DNA from: Antedon bifida
Taxonomy: Eukaryota > Echinodermata > Crinoidea > Comatulida > Antedonidae
Direction of reading: 5' to 3'
DNA length: 64,000 nucleotides
NCBI GenBank assembly: GCA_963402885.1
Contig: OY727098.1
Location: forward strand, 16,168,717 to 16,232,716
Shown: one piece after another, positions 1-15,300 of the stretch
Position numbering within the stretch: position 1 is the stretch's first letter
Layout of the letters: each line of letters starts with the position of its first letter
Translations under genes and position numbers: made by a program
The notes under the pieces: generated by a model
The model's database searches: none
What the model saw: the letters and a program-made list of their open reading frames with translations, nothing else
Told to the model about the DNA's origin: nothing

Positions 1-385
1 GATATTTAGTTTAAATAGTTTGGATACTGTTTGAAATGTACTGATATTTGTGTGTAGAGCCAGGGCCGCTAACTAGATGTTTGTAGAGGACGTTTCTTAT
101 TTCTTGTCTTATTTCCCTCGTGATCGAAGCTGTCATATATATAGACCTTAATAATCTCTGTATGATGACAAGTAACATAAACCAATGCCCTAACTGTTTT
201 CAGAAATTGAACAAAACATGCTTAGGAAAATTGAAATAATCTGCTGATTTCCACTACAAAACGTTGAATAATACAATAGGACACAAATGAAAAAGTAATG
301 ACATAGGATTAAATAAAATTTGAAAAAAATAAAAAAAGTATCTTCTTGTTGATCATTTTACTATTTCTGTTTCTCTTCCTCACAG
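1..385 (+). other. Intron sequence upstream of the first visible collagen exon
   Basis: AT-rich and non-coding, ending in a pyrimidine-rich acceptor (cttcctcacag) at 385. No exon of the collagen gene or any other gene is recognisable in it. Confidence 0.6.
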
Positions 386-3300
386 GGAAAAGATGGTATA
401 AATGGATCGGCTGGTGAAATGGGTGAAAAGGGTCCAAAGGTAAATTTATATTGTTGTCTGTAGGCCAGAAATGTATTTTCACAGATTTTTAAACGAAAAG
501 AAAGATTAAAATACATGTTATTGATATGGATTTTTTTAATGAATTTATGGTATTCTATATCATATTATGTCTTTTTAAGATTATATGTTTTAATAATTAA
601 GTTTTATTTACCATAGGGAGACAAAGGAGAAGATGGAAAATCAGGTCCTATGGTAAGCATAACACTACAATATAATATAACTCTTAGCAGGCAATATCTG
701 TATAAAAATAATAATAATGGTTGACTTTTATATAGCCTAATACAAACGTTTCTGAACACTTTACATCATACTTATATAGCTCTTTATACAAGTGTATAAG
801 TTCAGTTGACTAAATATACAATAACTTTCATCACCTTTAATAATAAGATTTTAAAAAAAATAGTTTTTAGCTTACTTTAAAATGAATCAAAAGAGGTTGA
901 AAGTTTGCACAATATGTTGGAGTTCTTTCCAAAAAGAGGATGCAACAAGGAGAAGGTGCGTCCACCATAAACAAATAGCAATGATTTGACAAGAAGATGG
1001 AACACGTCGAGGCACAAGTTGGGTGATATTAGATGCATGGGAAAAGAATAAAACAACAATAATAAATAATAAATGGTTTTGTTTTTACAACCATGTTTAT
1101 AAGTGATGATTAACATTTACATCATTTACATTAATAGGGACCTCCTGGTTCACTTGAGCTTCAGTTAAAGGGTGAACCTGGTGAGCCTGGCCTACCTGGA
1201 CTAAAGGGAGACCCAGGTATTGGAAAGATGGGCCCATCTGGAAAACCAGGTGTACCAGGATTACAAGTAAGTATTATTTAACTTCATCTGTATTATCATT
1301 AAATCATGTAATGCTTTTCTAGGTTGAATGTGTTTACATTACAGAGTAGCTTTTGCTGTTCTTTCCTACTTCTGTATCTTTAAATGATATTTATATTCAA
1401 TGATCCAGCACTCGGAAACAATTATAACTAAAATAGAAGAATTGGAAATAAATGCTAATATGTACGGTAATAATAAATTATTAGTTTTACCTTAGCTGGT
1501 ATTTTGATATCATGTACTAAACATTTATATGTTGATGTGTGCCCATATGATGTTGTGGTTTGTGGATTAGTCCATTATGCAAGGAACTTTTTGTATTATA
1601 CAAGTGAGAGCTAGGAGAGCACAGGTTATTGTCGGTTTATCCAGGTAAATATGCTGTATCTTTTAATTTAAATAATAATTTAAATAAATAAATATAATAT
1701 CCTTAATAACTATTACAATTCTATTTTACAGGGATCAGATGGAGCACCAGGAAAGCCAGTAAGTGTAGAATATTTACCTTTTACACTTTTTAAATATCAT
1801 TGCATGTAATACTAGTGATATGCTAGGAAGAGAAGAAGCATTAGCAAAAGACAGTAATATAAATATCTTGGATTGTCCATAGAAAGCACCTCAATCTCAA
1901 CACATTTCTCTCCCCCCACCCCCCATGCATTTCAATATTTAGAAGAAAAATAGACCTAAAAAATCACAGTTTATTTATTATTGTATAAATATATAAATAA
2001 TAAATGTATAAATTTAACCAGGGTCCGGGTATACTCGATCTCAGTGGCATGTGTGAAGTAAGGATTTAATTAGCACCATGTCAACAGAACTAATTGTTCT
2101 TTATTTGGATTGTTAATTGATAACTTATTAAATACATCAATTATCAATTTGTAATATTAATGAATCATATTAACTTTAATTAACATCCTTCCTTATTGTA
2201 TAGCACTTTTGAGGAGGTCACCACACAGGGCTCTCTCCTTTTTTCAAAGATTAGATTTAATATGTTGAAAGTGGTCATTATCACCCTTTAGTTCAATTAT
2301 ATTGTTTGTTAGATCCAGATGTATTACTGTCTTATTTTAATGCTACTTATGATATGCACATGATGATTGAAAGTGAATGATAATATCTGCATTATCTTGT
2401 TGAAATGCTACAATTTCTGCTTGTTGTCAATTCATTGGCATTATATATTTTGCACATTATACACATGCTTTATATGCTTGTAGCAAAAGCCAAATCTTTA
2501 TAATTATACTTGGAGTATTGGGTCTCATTGGCATATGAAGGTTTTCTGATGCTTATGAGATATTTTATGATGATATAATATTCTATCAAAATGATTGGTC
2601 AAATTACTTACGGTGCACTTACATTGCGTAGGAACCAAGCTTTAACTCCAGTTATATTGATTTGTAATTTGCTCCAAGAGTCACTATACAAAATAGTACT
2701 GCTATTTTACAGTACTTTAGTCATAGTATATTTGAAGTCACGTTTGAAAATGTTCACCATAGCATGATGCAAAGTTTGCTTAGAAACTGCATTTCTATAT
2801 TGCTGCATGTGTGTTATGTTTTTTATTGCACCATTCTCTACAGGGTGTTATAGGGCAACCAGGCCTTAATGGTAGTGCTGGTGTTTCCGGTCCAAAAGGA
2901 GAGCCTGGCTCTGTTGGTTTTCAGGGTTATCCAGGCCAACAGGGTCAAAAAGGAGATGTTGGTCTACCAGGTGTTAAAGGACCATCAGGAGGAGAAGGGC
3001 CACCAGGAGAGCAAGGGCCAAAAGGAGAGCAAGGGCCACAAGGAGAGAAAGGGCTGCAAGGAGATCAAGGATATGTTGGCAAACCAGGTCCATCTGGAGG
3101 TTTACCTGGTCCGATGGGTCCATCTGGAGAACAAGGATTACCTGGTGAGCAAGGATTACCTGGAATCAGTGGTCCACCTGGTGATAGAGGGCTGCCTGGT
3201 ATGGGAGAAGCAGGTCCAGCTGGAGAACCTGGATTGTCTGGTGAACCTGGCCTACCAGGAATGATTGGTACACCTGGAGAACAGGGCTTACCTGGACCAC

Positions 3301-6300
3301 AAGGACCAGCTGGTGACATAGGACCACAAGGACCAGCTGGTGAAATAGGTCAAACTGGACCCCAAGGTGATGCTGGACAACCAGGTTTGAAAGGAGAACC
3401 GGGAATAAAGGGTGAAGTGGGCCAAACAGGGGAGGTGGGAGTTCCTGGTGAAAATGGAGAAAAGGTAGGGATTGGGCCAAGAGCTTGGGCCAAGAGCTTG
3501 TTAGATTGATTTAAATATACCTTTCATCACCTGCACATGCATGGTTTTACAGCACTTAATTTAAAGCTGATAAATTTATTTTTAAAAAGTTGTAATTTGC
3601 TTTTCTTGAAGCATGCTTTCCATGTTATTTTTTTTTCAAAAATAATTATTCATATCTTTGTAAATTCTGAATGTTATGGAGTTATGTAGAAAATTACAAT
3701 AATAATTAACTTACAGATTGCACTAAATTAAAAGAACATATTAATACATACAATTTATGAATACTAAACAACTTTTAATTTTCTACACAACTGCGTATAT
3801 ATTTATATTATTGGAGGATGAATTATTAATTTTAGTTTTATTTTATAATTCTTGTATTATGGAAAATGCATCACTTACATATGTGCGTGTCCAGAAATAC
3901 TTCATGTATTGATTTTCTGCATACACTCTTTTGATAGTTATTCCAATTTTAAAATGATTATCTATTTGCAGACATATATAAAAAACAAATGAAACAAAGA
4001 TCTATTTCTTAAAATATTTAACTATTGAAGCCTTTGATTCACTCAATGTAATTTGTATTCATATTTTTTTTTGCAATTTGTTTATTTAATGTCATTTTAT
4101 TTTTGTTAATCTACAGGGTGAACCAGGACCACCAGGAGATCAGGTATTTATTTCATTCATACTTTGTTTTGTATGTATTTAAAGGATCCATTATGTAATA
4201 ATTATATTCAAAGGCACCATGCCAACAAACTTCCAATTAATAAAGCCAAATCTCAATATTTGTATTTGTATATAATAAAATGTATTTAAAAAACAAAAAA
4301 ATACTAACAAACCACATTTCACTTTTTGCACAATATTAATATTGTAGACTATCATCTCAATTAACTATAGCTTATCACCTAATTCTCTGTACAGTATCTC
4401 CAAATATGGCGTACATTTTCCAGTATCATATGTAGGTAATACAGTGTTACATCACATGTGGCGCCTGTATTATGTTAAGGTCAGGTTTATGGCCTTTGGC
4501 ATCACATTTGATACATGTGTGACACTGTATTGCAGAATTTGCATGATTCTGTACAAATTATAGACAGTACTAAAAATCAGCTAAATATATAGATGTAGTT
4601 TCTAACCTTCATTTTCTAATCATTCCATTTATTTTTCCTTTTTCACATTTCTGTTAATCTCAGCAAATCACAGAATTAATTAGTTTACGCCAGGTAAGTT
4701 TACATAACTAAGTTTTACCCAAACAATTACTAATACTAGATCAAAGCACTTAAAATGTAATTTTTGTATTTGTTATTTTATTGGCACCAATGTTGTTTGG
4801 ATCTTTTTTTCTTGTCGGGAGGACAATAAAACAATATCAAATGTAATGCCTAACTAATGTTAATCATAAAATAAAAATGCTATCTAGAAATAAAATATGT
4901 GGCACATGCAAGGGAAATCGGACATAAGTCGCAAGTGGGTTGATTTTAATGAAAATTTTGCATAATAATAGAACAATAGTTAATAAGATAGGTGCAAAGT
5001 TTCATTGAAATAAAACAATTAGAATACCCTTTTGCTAAGGCGTAAACTTAGACGCCCTGTTTATTTGTTTGTATTTGTCATTTCCTGTTACTTTTTTTAA
5101 TTTAAAAGCATTTTTCTCAAAACACTGATTGTAACAGCCAAAACTTTAGACTGAGATATCTCTGGAAGTAGACATGGTATAAAGATATTTTTTTCAGCAT
5201 TTTAAATTTTGGATTTTGTTATAGTTTTAGTATTTGTGAAAATCTCAATTTTGAAAATTCCGACTTACAGTATGTCTGCTTTCCTTTGCATGTGCCACAT
5301 ATATACTAATATAGTAGAACCTCTATTAAGGGGACATTTTCAGGAACCCAACAAATGGTCCCCTTGATAGAGGTGTCTCCTGGGGGTTGGCAGTAGTTTA
5401 AAACATAATATACTAATACAATATAACCTCTAATAAGAGGGACATTTTCAGGAACCCAACAAATGATTGCCTTGATAGAGGTGTCTCCTGGGGGTTGGCA
5501 GTAGTTTAAAACATAATATACTAATACAATATAACCTCTAATAAGAGGGACATTTTCAGGAGGTGGGTCTCCTGGGCCTGGCAGTAGTGCCCATCATTTG
5601 TTTCTCAGGAAAGTGTCCTAAATTACAGGTTCTACTGAAATTCTGAATTGATTTACACTGCACACTAATGAACACATACTACACCTGTACTTCTAACGTT
5701 ATCCTTTAATGTAAATATATAAACATTGATGTTAATAGTAAATTGTATTTTGTTGTTGAAGGGTTTACCAGGACCGCCAGGAATACAGGGACAACCTGGA
5801 TTAAAGGTAAGTACAATTGGATTAACAAGTGACAAATCTATGCAAAAAGTAGGATTTATAGGATAAAAATTAAAAAGCTATCTATTGCCATAAAATATAA
5901 TTTTATAATTTTGTCAAATATAGAAACAATAAAGAACTTAATGTATTATACTATTTGTATTAGATGAATATAAATGCTGAAATGAAGATGTTAAATAGAC
6001 AAAATTGACCAATCGGCACTGGAGCTTTTATATGATAGTCTGTTCTGTATTTAAAATTGTTTGACATAATAAATGCATGGCAAATTGATAACACAATTTT
6101 ATGCTTACATACAGTACCAACAAGCAGTTAAAACACCTTTTTTAAAAACTATTAAATAATATTAATAGTATTTATAATGCTGTGTTGGGTGTTAGAAATT
6201 AGCCTAAAATATTATATTAGCGACTATATTGTGTTTTAACTAAAGCTTGGTATGTAATTAGGCCTACTGTGCACTGCTGACTTTCTGCACAGCACAGCAT

Positions 6301-9300
6301 ACAAACACATTTTTTGCTGCTGTCTTTTTTTTATTAGTCTTGGTGCTCAGCAAAGCAGGTTAGACGCACTTGTGTCAAGTGAAGCTTGCCTACTTTTGAT
6401 TTGTGTATAGGAAATCAAGTTGTATTATTACTAATCACTTACAGAACTTATAAAAATTGAAAGGACTACTGAATTTCATAATAGGGTACCTCAATGCTAT
6501 ATTGCAGTGTGTCACTTAGATTATCATAGTTTAGTAGCATAGCCCACAAATATCCAAATATATGACAATGGAAATGGTATACTTGGTTGAAGACAATCAC
6601 AGTGATTATGATGGTAAAGATAGCTATGTGGTGTTGATGATGATGGTGTATGTGATGTAGCGTGTGATGATATTAATATGGAAAATAGAATGATAACAGA
6701 AGATTGTGAAAGCAGTGGTGATGTAATATCTAGTTCTCTTTGTTAGTCTCTTTTGAAAATGCTATAAATAGGAAAGTAGAATGCTTTGTGCACAATAGAA
6801 TTTTAAAAAATGATTTAGTGGTGTAGATAAAACTTGTACTGCTAACAGTCAAGTTTAGGAGTGTGTACAGATGTTATAATGGAACGTAATTGCTCAGTGT
6901 GGTCAAAAAGCTGATGTAGTATACAGTATACAAACGTCATGTGACATTTCAATGTTTATAAAAGAAAAGCAGTTCAATAAACCTATGCCACCAGTAGGAT
7001 GCTAAGACATTCACATTACCTAAGGCAACCCTATCAAAACAGGTGCACATGTAAACCTAATCACAAAATGGACAACTCATTGTTTTCATTAACATCTATC
7101 TTTTAAATAACCTTTATTTCAACATTTTAAATAGATTAAATACACATTATTTTGCACGCAGCACAATGCACTCACTATATTATACACAAAATTGTATTCC
7201 AAAAATCATTGCAATGCTTGCGTACTCTATGCATGAAAAATGTTTTTATTTTTCTCATTTCATTTCAATTTTGCCGGAGTTAGACTTATGAATTATTTCT
7301 GAAAGAAAATAATTCATAGGGAATTTATTAATTAACAAAACAAAATTATTTTACTATAAAGCTATTTTACTTTAATAAAATAAAACAAACTATTGTTTTC
7401 TTTGAAAAGATTATATTTATTTTTAAACCTGTTTATCTAATTGGGCATCTCATAAATTTGTACCATCTCATTTGTAAGCTTTTGTAGGCTTTAAAAATTG
7501 GCATTCTTTCTATATCACTTGAATTCAAATTAAAAATTGTTTGAACCCTGACCTTTTATTACAATCATGGATTTAATATTCCTTTCCTTTTAAAGAACTT
7601 TTATTTCACCAAATTTATAAGGAAAAAAAGGATAATAATAACTCTAGAAAACATAAAATAAAATATCTAATTGTTAAAATATAGGTCTGTCTCTGGCATA
7701 TAGTATTCATTTTTCATTTTTAACTGCCTTAGGGTCAAAGGGGAGTACCAGGTCGTCCAGGAGGACCAGGTCAAATAGGCCGCAGAGGAAGACGGGTATG
7801 TCATGTAAAAAAGGGAGGGAAAGATTCATAATATTTGTTTTCATTTTTTTCATCTAATTCATATTCACTTTGAATGAGTGGATTGCAATCTCCTATTGAC
7901 AATCAACACACACATTGATATTAGAATTCATCTATAACAAAACCATTATTTATTTTTTGCATTTCATATACATTGATGTACAGTACTATGTTAATTCACA
8001 TAAAGATAAACATCTTTATTATTGTTTAACACAACACATTATCTTATACTATGTTTCTGATCAACTTTTAAATTAAGATTAAGAATAATTAACCAATATG
8101 ATTCCTGCTTTTAGGGAATGACGTTCTCCTTCCTTGATATACTGTTTTTTTTATGTGTGTGGCTGTGGCTGAATTGTGTGTGTGTTTTAGAGTTTTTTGA
8201 GTTAAATTATTGTGATGTTTTGATGTAAGAGATAAAATAAGGTACCAGGAGTAGTGATTATATAAAAAATGATTTATCGTATATTAAAACGGTTTCTTTA
8301 GTCATACAGATCAGAATGAATCATTTAGCAAAACTTAACTTTGTTTTAATTAAAGTCAGTTTCAAAATACCCTAAGAAAAAAGAAATTTTTGATAAATAA
8401 AGCTAAAGTTTTTCGGAACTATCTTGACTTAAGCAGAAAGTAAATGCCAACTCATATGCTGTTAGTTTGATCAGTTTGTCATAATAGATCTTTTCTGGTT
8501 TAGATTTCTGTATATATGGATTTAAATTTACTAGAAAAAAATGATATTATTTAAAAGTTTGAATCAAAATTTATCCAAATTTTTTTCCAATTTGTATAGG
8601 GTGATAAAGGTGAACAAGGCATACAGGGTGAATCTGGACCAGAAGGAAGACCAGGTGTAGTTGGTCCACCTGGAATGGGGTTGAAAGGTCAACAAGGAGA
8701 TAGAGTAAGTTGGATTTCTTCATAGCAATTCATTTCTAAATTTATTATTTATCAACAATCAGTTTTGGTAGATTTACATGTTTGTATTTCTATTTGAAGG
8801 GATTACAAGGTGACATGGGAGTTCCAGGACAGCAGGTGAGATTTTAATTCATGTAAAATATTTCAAATTATGCAGCGTATTTTTATGTTAAAAATCAAAA
8901 CGGGAAATCAAATTTACATCAGACCTACTGATTAAAAGTAATTTAAATGTATTCTTATTTTTTTAGGGTGAAAAGGGTGAAGTTGGACCAAAGGGTTTTA
9001 CAGTAAGTATATGACTTTGATTTACTGCTTCAGTTATTTTCACTCCTTTAGTTTTTTCACTCCTTTCTTTCAAGTCTAATTAGTATCTGTAGTATAAACA
9101 TACCAACACACATTCATAGTGTGCGTATAGATCAGAAGGTCTGTTACTGCACTAATTACATACCAACACGCATCAATAGTCCATGTAAGTGTGGGTATAG
9201 ACAAGAAGGTCTGTTACTGCAGTAATTACATACAAACACGCATCAATAGTCCATTTTAGTGTGGGTATAGATCAGAAGGTCTGTTGCTGCAGTGATACCT

Positions 9301-12300
9301 TGTGCATGTAGTAGAATTCAGTGACAATCATGTGCAGCACTGCATTTTGCTCATTACTGTATTCCAATTACACCACACCACACCACACCTGAGAAGAATG
9401 CTGTGCACAAATGCATGCCTAGTCACAATATTAGGCAATCTAGTTTAGGTGTAAATTCACCTTGAATCACCTTACTTATCAAAGTGGTTGGCAGTGTTCA
9501 CATACAACAAAACATCATCTGCGATGAAAAACTCAATTTTAAATATCATTTATATGTACTGCTCTAAAATATAAACAGCAGAAAACATTTATAACAAGTA
9601 GTTATATGATGTATACTGTTATTCCTTTAAAGATTATCTTATTTGGTTTAGAATTACCTTATTTGAGCAATTTAACCATGTTACCAGTTTCAATTATCAT
9701 TTTCAAAACAAATTATTGAAGAATACCATTAATTGTATCACATAAATTGCTACATGGAAACTGCTTTTAAAACCAATATTTGAGATTGAGACCGAAATTG
9801 ATTGGAGTTTTAAAATCATGTATAAAAATCGGTTCTTATGTGGACCAGTTCTGCTGGCAAAAAGAAAATACCTTTCAAAATACGGTATTTAAATCTGTAT
9901 TCTTTTTGCTCAGCAGAAACAGGCCTTAAAGCTCTGTCTACACTATCAAACTTTATGTGACAACAAAATGTGATGTGCCCAAATATGGACATGATGATGT
10001 CATATCAATACCATATTTGGGCACATCACACTTTTTTTGATAGTGTAGACAGAGCTTTATAGTTCTTAAGAAACAATAGACATAGATTTGTGCATGTTGC
10101 AGTTTCTATTTTTCACCACTTTGCTTGTTGTGTTCACCTTCTTTTAGGGAGAAATAGTGACGTCAATGGGCAAGGAAGTAAGTCATTTTACTAGATCTCT
10201 TTATATCTTTTTTTTTATGTTATTGTGGTTCTTTCACTATTGTTTTCTGTGAAATACACTTTTATAAATGATTACCTTATGTTTGCTACACTTGAAAAAC
10301 TTGTTGCCCGTTTTAACTAAAAATAACTATTACTGGTTAATGATGGTTATCCATTCATCATGATTTATTATAAAATAGTTGTTTTAGCATGTCATAATTT
10401 AAAATGTAATCAATAATAATATACTGTATATATTTAATGATAATTTTTAAGATTAATTTTTTATGGCAGTATCATTCAACTATTCAGATAATTAAATGTT
10501 GTGGCTATCAAGTGTGGTGTTTTTTTAAAGAATTATAATTATAGATAGTAATTTGGACCTACCATTAATAGTAGCAAAATATTAGTTAGTCTTTCAACCT
10601 CAGTAGTACCATAATTGCATATCTACCCCTGTATTAAAGAAAGTAAAGGCCTTTTGATGCATAGTTGCCTATACAAATTCATAGGGCTGTACAAGTTCAT
10701 TAGAGCCTTCCAATCAGTGATAGCCACGAGAAATAAAGTGGTCCGGTTTTCGCAAGAAAAGGAAACAATTTCAGTTCAAGCTACTGGGTTGTCGAAGGCC
10801 TCTGTGGAAAGTGGTCAGGTTAAAACCTTACCAACCGTACTGGTGGCTACGGCCCTGTCAATCGGGCTTCCAAAAGGGAGCTTTTTGATCCAATAGCATC
10901 ATCCCTGAGGAATATTTAATGACAGTAGGGGGAACTTTTTAGATAAATAAAATATTGATAGGACTTTATAGTTTATTTGTGATTTAGCTTTCAGTTACAA
11001 CAATGTTATCTATGTAAAATTGTTATATAGAAAGGTTACTGCATTTTGCTCACAAAGCATGTTTTAGTTTGAGCAGTTATGATGCAATGGCTCTGCACAC
11101 TACACTTGCACCAGTATACATCCAATTTTGATTTTAAAAATGCCTTTACAAATTTTAATCGTATTTATATTAATAACTGGATTTATTAATTAATTGTAAA
11201 TATTTTGTATTTGTTAAACAGATACCTGGTCCAAGAGGCCCACCTGGCATACCTGTGAGTATTATTTCATTTAAATTAATCAATATATATATATTATTAT
11301 TACTATCTACACCCTCTATTCACCACACCTTATGCCTCTATTGTTTTATTTCTTTTATTCTTGTCCACTCAGGCAGCGCTTGCCTGATATATCTATCTAT
11401 CTTTGTCCAAGTACCTTCACTTGCACTAATGAAGGGCTAGTGTTGCCCGAAAGCTCTGGTAACTTTTCTGGCTGTTTTACTTTATCGTTTTGATTTAGCT
11501 TTTCGCTTTTTTTTGTATCTCCATTGAGATCCAGCCACTGATACCCACAACATTGTCATTTTTTCACTATTTTGCCTTTGGATTTATATATATATTATTA
11601 AATACAATTTACAAATTAATTTACATTTTATTTCTTTATAATCTAATATATTGTAACAAGGATATTTTAAACAAAAACATAATATTTTGCATTGTTTTGT
11701 TTATCTAGGGTCCACCAGGTCCTAAGGGAGATGTAGGAAACCAAGGCCTTATTGGTCCTCAGGTGAGAAAGATTACTGTATAATGATATTAATGTATGAT
11801 AATAAATAATAATATCCTGGATTTATAAAGCGCTGTACATGTTATTACACCGGTCATGTTTTATCAAATGATAGAAATATCAATTTCTTTGCTCTTCTAT
11901 ACTTACTAAAAATCTAAAAGATAATCGTTGAAAATGAATTATGTATCTTTTACATAAACATTATGTTGACTTTATTTTGTCTGTGTTTAGGGGTATGGAG
12001 TAAAAGGTGACAAGGGGGACATTGGTCCACAAGGGTATAAGGTAAAGTTAATTATTTTGTTTTCCTCTTTCATTCACCATTTGATTGGGAAGAACAAGTT
12101 GTTGACCACATAGTCTACTTCTTCTCAGTAGAGTAAATAGTTAACAAAATGACTCTTTGTTCCATCAGGGTCAGATTGGAGTTCGTGGACTTACAGGTAT
12201 TCAGGGCAAAGATGGAGAACTAGGAAAACCGGTAATTAACATGGATTGACATTATGTTTTTGGGCTGTAGCTAAAATAAAAAAAATTAATTTTAAAGTTA

Positions 12301-15300
12301 TATTGTCCAAGATTAATACAGAGAGAATAAAATACTATATATTGCCCAGTGGCTATATTCACCATTCACACTTAGGCTAAAGAAAACATGTGCCGTTAAC
12401 ATTTAAACATTCTCCTATTTAAATGAGCAGCACTTAAATGAAATCCATAAATATTTATTGACTTAAGTGAAATATTTAATATTATAAGGGAATTTTAGGT
12501 GTTTATGCTTTTTTGTTTGCATAAGAAATGTTGTATTCACCGTGTGAGATTAGAGTGAATTCTTCCAATCAAAGAAATTGGTTCTGTTTTGGTAATAATA
12601 AATTAATTAATTTAATTTACTTGTATCTTTAGGGTGTACCAGGACCAATGGGTCCTGCAGGATCACCTGGAATGGACGGAATTCAGGGTGAAAAGGGAAT
12701 GAAAGTAAGTTTGTTTATTAAATTCAATTCATTAATTCAAGAATTTAAGTAAATCTGTGTCTCACTACACATTATTTCACTTTCACTTTGTTGTTTTTCT
12801 GATACACCAATATTTTAACAGTTTCATCATAACTGATGGATCAATAATTTGTAATGATTAATAATTTATCTTCATAGTAAGTTAGTTAGTTTACTTGCAT
12901 TTTATTGCCAAAAGAACAGTTATCTTGAAAACGTTTCAAGCTAAAAAGAAAAAGAATGTAGCAAAATTGAGGGCAGTCATATATATCTTCAATATTTTAA
13001 AAATGGGTCTAATTTACTTTATTCCAACAGGGGGGAGAAGGCTTTGTGGGGAAACCGGTAAGCACTTTACTACATTTACATGCTAACAAACAAAATATAA
13101 TATTATTAGTGCATGTGAGATGTAATACATATATATAAGTATTGTTTAGTATCTATTATTACAACTAACTGAAAATTTAGTAAATAATGAACTCACAATT
13201 ATATCTTACAGTTTATATGGATATGAATAAAATAATATAAATCTCATAGTTTTGCTTACTGTAATAACACTGTAATAATAATACTGTAATATTAAAAGCA
13301 TAGTAAACAATGTGCATGACTGAATGATTTTCAAGATTTCTTGAATAATTATGTTAAACATTACTGAGAATAACTAGCAACTATAAGTAAACATTAAGGC
13401 ACGTATGCAACAATTTGAGACCCTGAGGGTACATCTTAAATTATTGAATTCAATACAATAATTTTTACTTACTGTACAGTGTTTGTAGAATATAAGGTCT
13501 TCAATAGAAAAAAATTTGTTAAAGATAAATTGAAATACAGTAGGCCTTCCATGGATGTAATTGTGCTAGGTGGAGGTGGACATTAGCACCCATCTTCAAA
13601 GTCTTCCACTCAGCCTAAAGCCTTCTTAACACAGCCTAATTTCAATACAGCACCCTCCCAAGAACCTTCTGGTCACCTGTTTTGTGTTTGTCCCATCCAC
13701 AACTTATCTAACTACTGTACATCAATGAATACTAAATAATAGATTTATTATATTTGTTATAATATTGTAAAATACATTCTTGTCATTGCTTGTTTTAAGC
13801 TGTGATATTTTAGAGTAAGTATTTTGAAATGATGTAAACAAAATTTGAGTAAAATAAATTAATGTATGTGTCCTGCAAAATGTATGCAAGCGAGTAATGT
13901 AATGTTTGCATGTGTTGTAGTAGTTAGTTAGTTAGAACTGCATGATGTTTATGTATAAAAGCATATAGATTACAAGTCAATATTTTCTCTTATTTCAGGG
14001 GACACCTGGTTCACCTGGAGAAAAGGTAAGTGTTTATATATAATCTGTATTTCCATTCTTCAAAAAAGAAAATTATTTTTTGCTCGACTTTAATATTAAA
14101 AATACGAAAAGTGTACCTACTTTTATTGGTAATATATTTTTTTGCTTCTAGCATCAACATTAATATTGGCATATAAATACACCTTTTACTAATGTTAAAG
14201 GCCAGGTGCGGGCAAAAAATTTCTATTGATCATACATTCCAATAATTATCGATCTATAGTTTCCCCTATGTTTCATCATTTTTGGGATTTTATTTGTGTT
14301 ACACGAACTTGTTGAAAATAAGCACTTTGTTATTAGTGGGGGGATAGTTCAAATTACACAGTAAAATCTCTATTCTTTTGTACACAAATTTTGTAAATAG
14401 TGGCATTTTAAAAAGCTTTGAAAAATAAACAGTGTGGTAAAAAATGTTATCAGATGACTAAATATAGGTAATATAACTTGAATTTTACATTTCTGGTATT
14501 TTTATTCAACTTCAGATTTTTATTTTCATGCTATAGCAAAAATTATCCACCGTATATCCACCATCTTTTTTCACCTTCTAGGGAGTCACCAGACATGTTA
14601 TTACATTAGGTTAAACTACCTAACTACTGAAAAAAAGTCTTCCTGGTTTTTATGGCAGAATTTTGCCAAATTTTGTATTTGACCATATTAAGGGAAATTC
14701 CTGTTTTTTCATCTTGATTTCTGTTACAAATATTTGATTTATGTACAATTAACCAGATATTATATTCAAAATTCATGCCTGTACCTGAGCTTTAAAATAC
14801 ATTTTTGTTATTTTTTGTAGGGAGACAAAGGTAGACGTGGTAAGAGGGGTATGAAAGGTGAGAGAGGAAATGCCGGTGTTCCTGGCTTAGATGCTCCCTG
14901 TCCTGTTGTAAGTTTATCTATTACAATTGGTTATTTGTTAAGCTCTGTCTACACTATCAAACTTTATGTGACAAAATAATGTGATGCACCCATATATGAA
15001 CATGATGATGTCATATCACTACCATATTTGAGCATATCACTACCATATTTTGGCACATCAAACTTTTTTTGTCAAACTAGTTTGATAGTGTACACAGAGC
15101 ATTATTTTCTTGTTTCTTTTGCCTATCTGGATATTGAAGTGTTTCTTCAAAATACCAGACTAAACATTTTAGCAAATTTAAGCCTTTACAGGTTAAATTA
15201 GCAATTGAAGTGACGGTACCTATCTCTTGTATGCTAACAACAGTGAAAACTCATTAAGTAGATTTTGCGATGCACCATTGACGTCAGGATAATTGACGGC

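Noticed and set aside
3065-3480. Long open frames on the minus strand and in shifted plus frames across the collagen exon
   Set aside because: They are by-products of the Gly-X-Y repeat; only the plus frame with regular Gly has splice sites and continuity.
10615-10896. 93-codon plus-strand open frame in a collagen intron
   Set aside because: It has no recognisable domain; the locally higher GC suggests an old repeat fragment. It is not Gly-X-Y and has no matching splice phase.
11255-11570. Segment with tgaagggctagtgttgcccg and gaaagctctgg, reminiscent of a repeat tail
   Set aside because: It probably belongs to a retroelement, but I could define neither ends nor class.
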